Assembly (NCBI GenBank): GCA_951812925.1
Contig: OX638368.1
Location: 127,743,309 to 127,807,308 of the forward strand
Length of the DNA: 64,000 nt
Direction of reading: 5' to 3'
From: Calliopum simillimum
Taxonomy: Eukaryota > Arthropoda > Insecta > Diptera > Lauxaniidae
How positions within the stretch are numbered: the first letter of the stretch is position 1; each line of letters starts with the position of its first letter. The translations under genes were made by a program, and so were the position numbers. Below the pieces are notes generated by a model. That model was not told the DNA's origin, ran no database searches, and saw only the letters and a program-made list of their open reading frames with translations. Below, piece by piece: positions 57,845 to 64,000 of the stretch.

Positions 57845-59068
57845 GTAAGTGCAAAATTTCCTAATCCTTTTTTCAATTCTCTTCGCTTCATTTAAGCCCA
57901 CTTTCATTGAATGAATTTTCTTTTGCTCTTCTTTAACGTATAAAATAATTATTATCGAGTAAGTCGACAATTGTGGCAAATTTCCAAGAAAAGAAATATG
58001 TAAGAAACCAAAAAAATGTTTCACCACAATGTGGCAGCCTATTTTATTGTCTTCGATAGGGCTATGCTTTTTTTCGGCTATTTAATTTAGATGGTGCAGC
58101 AATCTGCTGTTTGCACCACGACATTAACAGCGCCATTTTGGCAAATCCTTTGCTTCCGATCCAGCACAACCCGAACTCATATTTTTTATTTTATTTCCTT
58201 TTCTTTTTTTCTGTTTTGTTAATGTTGTTTTCCACTCTTACTTTGTGCGACTTTTATTTATTTGTTCCTTTTGTGTTGATGTGTTGATGCGCGCTGAACA
58301 GCAGCTGTTGTCTATCATCGTAAAATATCCTTGACGCTTTATTAACAGTTTTGCAGGACATGCAGCTTAAGCGGACACTTTGTGGTCTAATTTAATTTGG
58401 CAAATTGTCTGTTGAACCGCAGATAAATAGCGAAACGAGACTTTTAAGGAGAAAAACGATGGATTTAATTTGGGAGCAAAGGGTGGTTTCGTCATATCTA
58501 ACATTTTTGTGCACATTAAACAATGTAGGTTTTGGTTTTTTTATGGCAACTAGAAATAATTATTTTCATTAAATGCTTTGCTAGACATAATGTTAAACTT
58601 AAATTAAGTAAATGCACCTAATGGCAAAAATTCCTCGTAGCATCCATTAAAGTATTACCCATCTAAAGCTTAATGTTAAATCCATAAGTTCTTAAGTTCC
58701 ATTTTAATGAAAAAAAAAAAAAAATAGGAAAATTATTTCACTTTCATACCTACATAAATGTAGGGTTAACGTAAATAAGATGCTTTTATAATTCATATAT
58801 ATATATGTACGTATGTAAGTATGTTGTTACCACAAGCGCTTTCCCGGTAAGATTTGTGCAACACTCACTACAGTCGACTTTTGAGCATAATTGCATCAGC
58901 TTTTTGTATTGCTACGCGTGCTCTTATGTTTTCCCAACAAGAAATACGATGTCTGATTACTTAATAGAAACATAAGAACCCCGTAAAACAAAATTGAGGT
59001 TTTTAAGAAACCCATGAACCATTATCATAATCTAATCACACAAGAAAAATTGTTTTGGAACATCTTAA

Positions 59069-59131
59069 CCCATTATATCCCATTGTTATAGGTCTTTTTG
59101 ACCCTAATTTCAAGAAATTGTCTATAATGGG
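59069..59131. mobile_element. 63-bp TTAA-flanked mini-palindrome
   Basis: TTAA at 59065-59068 and 59132-59135 bound cccattata and tataatggg ends. It shows the same TTAA/CCC...GGG pattern as 19286-19443 and 22384-23232, at very small size. The short length makes a chance match possible. Confidence 0.4.
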
Positions 59132-59235
59132 TTAAAGTATTTCACAAAAATATTCTAGACCTTTACAACGATATACCAAACTTGATGATTTTCCAAAAAT
59201 TTTTATATTTAATTAAAAATAAATCAAAATTGATG

Positions 59236-59304
59236 TTTACTAAGGATCGAACTTATGACTTCCAAATTATGAGTCGACAATCTTAACAGCTGACCTAACG
59301 TGCC
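59236..59304 (-). pseudogene. tRNA-Met(CAU)-like pseudogene
   Basis: Minus strand: gcacgttaggtcagctgtta, a loop ctcataa with anticodon CAT (plus-strand atg at 59269-59271), aagtcataag, and box B gttcgatcc. The line-up follows eukaryotic elongator tRNA-Met (gttagctcag..., ctcataa, ...gttcgatcctc). T-stem pairing is four of five, but D and anticodon stems and the acceptor are largely unpaired, so it should not be functional. Confidence 0.5.
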
Positions 59305-60436
59305 AGTTATGATTCATATGCTTTGTGTATAACTTAGCTAGATAAGTCAAGAAAGTGAAAAATAGAATAAAAAAATTTTTCCAAAGTTTGGAAAACGATT
59401 ACGAAAACATTAGGAAAAAAACTTTTTCTTATTGTTTGATTTAACCTTGTAAATCACTTGTAAAAATTCTAAAAAAATAACATTTTTCAAACATTTGATA
59501 ATTGATTATGAAAACATTTGGAAATTAACTTTTTCCAAGCGTTAAATTGAAAAGGTTATAAAATTGTTTGTTTGAAAGTAATTTCGATCAGCATTAAATT
59601 CATCATTTTCTCGTCAGGTCTCTCAGACTCAGAGATTTTAACCATAATGCATTGCCTTCCATTACAGCGTCAAACAAATGTGCACTTAATCCTTTTTAAA
59701 TTGAATTCAAGTTTATAAGTAAAAAAAAAATTCTTCAGTAAACGAATATGTAAAGGAAATATACACACACATATGCACTTATGTATAGGTGCTTATAATA
59801 ATACCTGCAACAGTAAAATACAGAAATGAAAATATTTTAATGTATTGCATTTACATAAGTAAGTATACCACCTATGAGTACATACTGGTATAATCTGTGT
59901 GCCATAACACAAACATGACATTAAGAAAGGTGCACTTAAATTTCAATAACAAAGTGATTTTATCTACACATCCCTTTGTAATACGTGTCACTCAAAACAC
60001 TCATTTTCGTTTTATTCCTCGTGAGATAAAATTTCAATATGAAAACTTGTTGACGGTTAGTTTTTTCGTAATATCTATCCCACAGTTCTGAGTGAGGAAC
60101 GTATATATCAGATCTGATTTTTGATCATGACATATTGAACAAATTTTAACACCTAAGTATATATGTCAATGACAAAGTCTTTCACCTACTTTTAACATTT
60201 TATACATTTATATATACATAAATATGATAATATAGGTTAAAACGTTTGTCTTTATGCGCTGCGCTCTTTGATACTTGCACGCCTGAGTTGTTGGTAACCC
60301 TGTTAATTATGCTGCTCTAGATCTGTCAAAGTTTTGTGAGAAAGTGTTGCATTTAAAGAGTACAGCATGTATAGTAGCATCACATGTGGAGAGTGTGGCA
60401 AAAGTTAAACCATTTGAAACTGTCTCCTGTCAAATG

Positions 60437-61575
60437 TACACGGAGAAAAAAAGTAGTGCGTACTACTTTATTTCTAGTAAATTTTACTGGAATTTCAAAT
60501 CAAAAAATACAACTCTTTATCTTACCGTTTTAGTAGATTTTGAATTTTCAAATAACCTTACAGTATACAGTGCGATAAATCCAAATATCCTGGGCAAAAG
60601 TTAAATAAAAAAAAAACCTTAATTCCAGGAAGTTTTGGTGATATTTACCTAAATGTAAAGTTTAAACAGAAAAAGAAAAAAAGAAACGAACTGAGCAGCC
60701 GTGTGTTTGATAGAAATATATTTTTTTTTTTACTTACAATTGTCAACTTGTTAGACTTTTATACCGTTGACCCATATGACGAAGAGGTATAGAACTTGTA
60801 AGTGAAGTCTGTCTAAACATTAATATTTTTTGTAGAATTATAAAGTAAAAATTGTTTAATATACAAACATTTATTTTTCTAATATTTACCTTAAAAAAAA
60901 AAACCAACTGACCCCACACACGGAGAAAAATACGTATAATAATTTTTACTATATTGGCTAGTCGAAAAATTAAAGTAATCAACACTAAATTTCAAGTATA
61001 AATTACCTTACGTATGAACTATTTGATGGGTCCGTAAAGTCACATTTACAAATAAAATGTAGTTAAATAATAATGGAATATTTACTACAAATTTCCTACA
61101 TTTGACTATATGTAAGGTAATTTGCACTTTCAGAAAAAAAATGTGTGGTCAATTTGAATTTATAATTCTAGTCAAAATAACTTCAATTTTTTCACGCACA
61201 AAAATGAGTATCATAATTTTCACCTTATGCGAGTAAGGTAAGTACCACCAAAATATAGAGTCATTTTGACTTTTAAAATTTTAGTAACAATTTATATTTT
61301 TGGACAGACATTTTCTTTATATACAAAGTTTTTTGCTTCTACATCATATCCGGAAGCAGCCCAGTGGATATGTATCTGACTACCATTCGGAAGGGCCAAG
61401 GTTCGTATACCGGCGTCGGTCAGTTCATTTTTTTTTTTTTGTTTTTTTTTTTTTTTTGTTGAACTATACAGTAAGGTAAATATCACGCCAATTTTTTCAT
61501 TAAAATAACTAGACTGTGAACAATCTGAATTGACTAAAACAGTAAGGTGAATCTTACTTCGGTGTAAAGTAGTCA
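60437..61575. repeat. Repeat cluster with ACACGGAGAAAAA termini
   Basis: The word acacggagaaaaa occurs at about 60440 and 60920 and, inverted, at about 63757 (ttttttctccgtgt). Between them lie paired blocks such as ttaccttacgtatgaac and tatgtaaggtaattt and a tRNA-like stretch of the 38362 type (60680-60780). I cannot define individual element limits here. Confidence 0.4.
61345..61425 (+). repeat. tRNA-Glu-like module with long T-run
   Basis: Plus strand: gcagcccagtggatatgtat and ctgactaccattcggaaggg, then gccaaggttcgtataccgg as box B and T-arm (agg...ccgg), then a run of 12 T, a G and more T. The order resembles fly tRNA-Glu (ctagtggttaggatatctgg ... gaaggcccgggttcgattcc). The acceptor stem is not matched. 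It is a tRNA-derived repeat with an apparent Pol III terminator. Confidence 0.45.
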
Positions 61576-61599
61576 CTATTCTGACTTGAAAATCTGGTA

Positions 61600-62060
61600 A
61601 AATTCGAACTTGGGTCCGTTCGTGTGATAGAAAAACACTAAGTCAACTTTTTGTAGTTTTGAGTTATTTGGTATTTCTGGTCTAAAATATTATAGTCCTT
61701 AGACTGATCTCTGCTAAAGGTGGCTCTTATCGTGTTGAAAAAATATGAAAAAACACAATTTCTTTGCAAAAATCGATATTTTAAAATTCAAATATGTCAA
61801 AAGTTAAGAAACTGACTTGGTATTTTTCACTTGCACAGCTACGATATTATCTTAACTTACAATTGCAAATTTGTAAGACCTCCACACGACTGACTTATAG
61901 GATTAAGTGGTCTACAACTTGTATATTAAACAAATATCCGTCCAAACATAAATATTTTTACTAGAATAATAAAGTTAAAATGGTTAAACATTTTTCTGGC
62001 GGAAAAAATAATTTAATTTACTCTACTTATAGGATAATGTAGGCAATTTAGGGTAAACCA
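61600..62060 (-). repeat. tRNA-like repeat copy with body
   Basis: A box B remnant (ttcgaacttgggtccgttcg, then tgtgatag on plus) at 61605, then after 230 bp of unrelated sequence the box A side (ttacaattgcaaatttgtaa) and the shared body (aaacataaatatttttacta; tggcggaaaa; ggcaatttagggtaaa), which matches 17440-17605. It is probably split by an insertion. Confidence 0.45.
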
Positions 62061-62410
62061 TCAAACAGCTCATACGTAAGGTATTTTATGTTCAAAATTT
62101 AATTTTAACTCGAACTGCCCAATGGTCAAAATTTTAACACAAATGTATTAAATAATTTTGATACTTTTTGGGTTCTTAGTACTTATTTTGCTATTTGATA
62201 CAAAATAGAAAAGCTCATTTATCATCCCTGGTACAATGAAAAATGTGAAACGAAAGTAAACAAAAAGCATGAAGTCAGTGTCAGTCAGTTTTTTGTCTTT
62301 CTCTTTGTGCTGTCTCCTCTTTTCAGCTCTGTGTGATCGCGTATATTGTCGTTGTTAATATTCAAAAAATTGCATTTAATTTTACCTGGCTTAGTTGCAA
62401 AATATTAAAA

Positions 62411-63610
62411 TAACACTATGCAACAGCCAAATCTCCCAGTAAATGCCACTATCCATTTCATATGTAAAATGGGCTGCTGATTCCGAAAATCGCATTATTT
62501 TTTTTTTTTTTTTCGTGTCGTTTTCGAGATATCGGTCATTTTCGGTTTTCAGACCAAAAAAAAAAAGATAGTTCCATTTAAATACAAATATCTCAAGAAC
62601 TAATGTTTGTATTCAAATGTATTGTATGTCATGTTAAAGGTAATTAAATTACCTACAAATGATATTCACTTCACTTTTTGGTTGGTTTGTTAGTTTCAGC
62701 GAACTAAATTGATTTCTAAGAAAAACATTTTTTTTTTTTCGAAAAAATTAACAAAAAATCAAAATCAACTGCAGATTTATACAAGATACAATGTGGGGGG
62801 GTCAAAATGAGCCACATGTAAGGGTCTTAGAGGGTTAAAGTTTTCCACAAAAATATTCCTCGTAATATTCTGCATAAGTTTACTGAACACATGATCCACC
62901 TCAAATGTAAGGATCATATAGATATTTGCATCGATTTAACACAAGAATGCGTTATTTTTGTTTTTTTCATGTACAGTGGATTAAAAAACTTCAAAAATCG
63001 ATTAAAAAAAAAATCTGACGTGCTGGAGAAAAACGACGAGACACAGGTATTTTTTTTTTAACGTCTACTTTAAGAATTTTTTGGATTTTCTCATGTGTTT
63101 TACAAAAAGTTTTAACTATCGAACAGTTTATTACAAAAAAACGAAAAAAATAGGGAAAAACACATTTTGGTAACTTTTCAATGAATTGTATACAACTTTT
63201 GCATTTTTCCATGGATTTTTTTAAGTGGTATCTTATTTTCTTCACAAATATATAGTCTATGATACAAAAAAAAGAAATTATAAAAAAGTTATTTCTTCTC
63301 GTATAAATCAGCAGTTGATTTTGATTTTTTGTTAATTTTTTCGAAAAAAAAAAATGTTTTTTTAGAAATAATTTATTTCGCCGAAATTAACAAACGTTTG
63401 AATACAAACATTGGTTCTTGAGATATTGGTATTTAAATGGAACTATCTTTTTTTTTTGTCCAAAAACCGAAAATGACCGATATCTCGAAAACGACACGAA
63501 AATAAAAAAAAAATAATGCGATTTTCGGAATCAGCAGCCCATTTTACATATAAAATGAATAATGGCATTCCCTGGGGTAAAAATTTTTACTCATTTGTTG
63601 CATAGTGTAA
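62411..63610. mobile_element. 1.2-kb foldback, ACACTATGCAACA ends
   Basis: The left terminus acactatgcaacagccaaat and right terminus tgttgcatagtgt are inverted. The outer 200 bp of each arm pair almost fully (ttttcgagatatcggtcatt and its complement at both ends). The left arm is shortened near 62790-62800, where a gggggggt block interrupts, and the right arm runs about 800 bp. It is the same family as 13670-14520. No credible protein frame. Confidence 0.82.
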
Positions 63611-64000
63611 TTTTAACTTTGTGCACTTTTACACACAAATACCTTTCTAATGGTGTATAATTCAAAGTCGTAGGACAAATTTTTGTCTTCCATATTAATA
63701 TATGACTTACTCTTATTTTTTTACTATTTGAGTGGAGTAAAAATTATGACACTCTTTTTTCTCCGTGTAGCTTACTTCAACTGTTTTCTTCTTATGTTGG
63801 TTACTGCATTTTGAAAGTTTTTACTGTTTTTGACACAGGTGACTGGCAACTTAAGTAGCTTCTGCCTACATATTTTATTTAATTTTTATTTAGAAAAAGA
63901 ACACTTTATTCTTTAATGAATTTGCATGTAATGTTGTTTTAACTAAGATTTGAAGACAAAACTTGAAAATATCTAGCCGACTTAAATAAAATATTCTGAT

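Larger units (their letters stand above)
57845..64000 (+). other. Start of an intron longer than 6.1 kb
   Basis: No further exon was found up to the window edge. It contains a short TTAA palindrome, tRNA-like modules and the 1.2-kb foldback. From 57900 to 59040 and from 59420 to 60430 I see no recognisable repeat. Confidence 0.75.

Overview
The window looks like AT-rich nuclear DNA from a higher dipteran. I infer a tephritid-like fly, at low confidence. The evidence is DINE-1/INE-1-like Helitrons, mariner and Tc1 fossils, a large-intron gene with GT-AG splice sites, and very heavy loading with foldback and MITE-type repeats. No prokaryotic genes, rRNA, CRISPR array or complete viral element was seen.

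The only host gene I can support is a plus-strand immunoglobulin-superfamily gene of the Sidestep (side) type. Seven internal coding exons join without a frame break: 20570-20702, 31443-31657, 36636-36746, 44160-44372, 44919-45088, 48595-48730 and 57708-57844. Each has a good acceptor and donor, and phases match at every junction (1,1,1,1,0,1, then 0 at the last donor). Together they encode about 372 residues: three complete Ig domains and the start of a fourth. The signal peptide and any 5' exons lie upstream of this stretch or were not recognised. The remaining ectodomain, membrane segment and cytoplasmic tail lie past the right edge. Side proteins are surface ligands for Beat receptors in axon guidance and synaptic partner choice.

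The rest is intergenic or intronic repeat DNA. 1-20569: two large foldbacks, TIR elements with tRNA-like cargo, two Helitrons, a 129-bp tandem array, a deleted mariner and a near-perfect 158-bp palindrome. 20703-31442: a Helitron and a Helitron fragment, a TTAA-flanked element, an interrupted 36-bp array and two small MITEs. 31658-36635: a Helitron abutting a 1.4-kb T-rich satellite. 36747-44159: a TIR element with two tRNA-like modules, a hAT-type MITE with a perfect 8-bp target duplication, a Tc1 fossil and a 123-bp tandem array. 45089-48594: a decayed irritans-type mariner. 48731-57707: a 2.37-kb array of a 9-bp unit with almost no G on the plus strand, then several palindromic MITEs and tRNA-like modules. 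57845-64000: a Met-like tRNA pseudogene, a Glu-like tRNA module and a 1.2-kb foldback.

The most unusual theme is a set of tRNA-like sequences (box A, box B, following T-run). Several sit inside elements bounded by terminal inverted repeats, and some carry an intron-like insertion at the anticodon position. All homology statements rest on pattern recognition without database searches.
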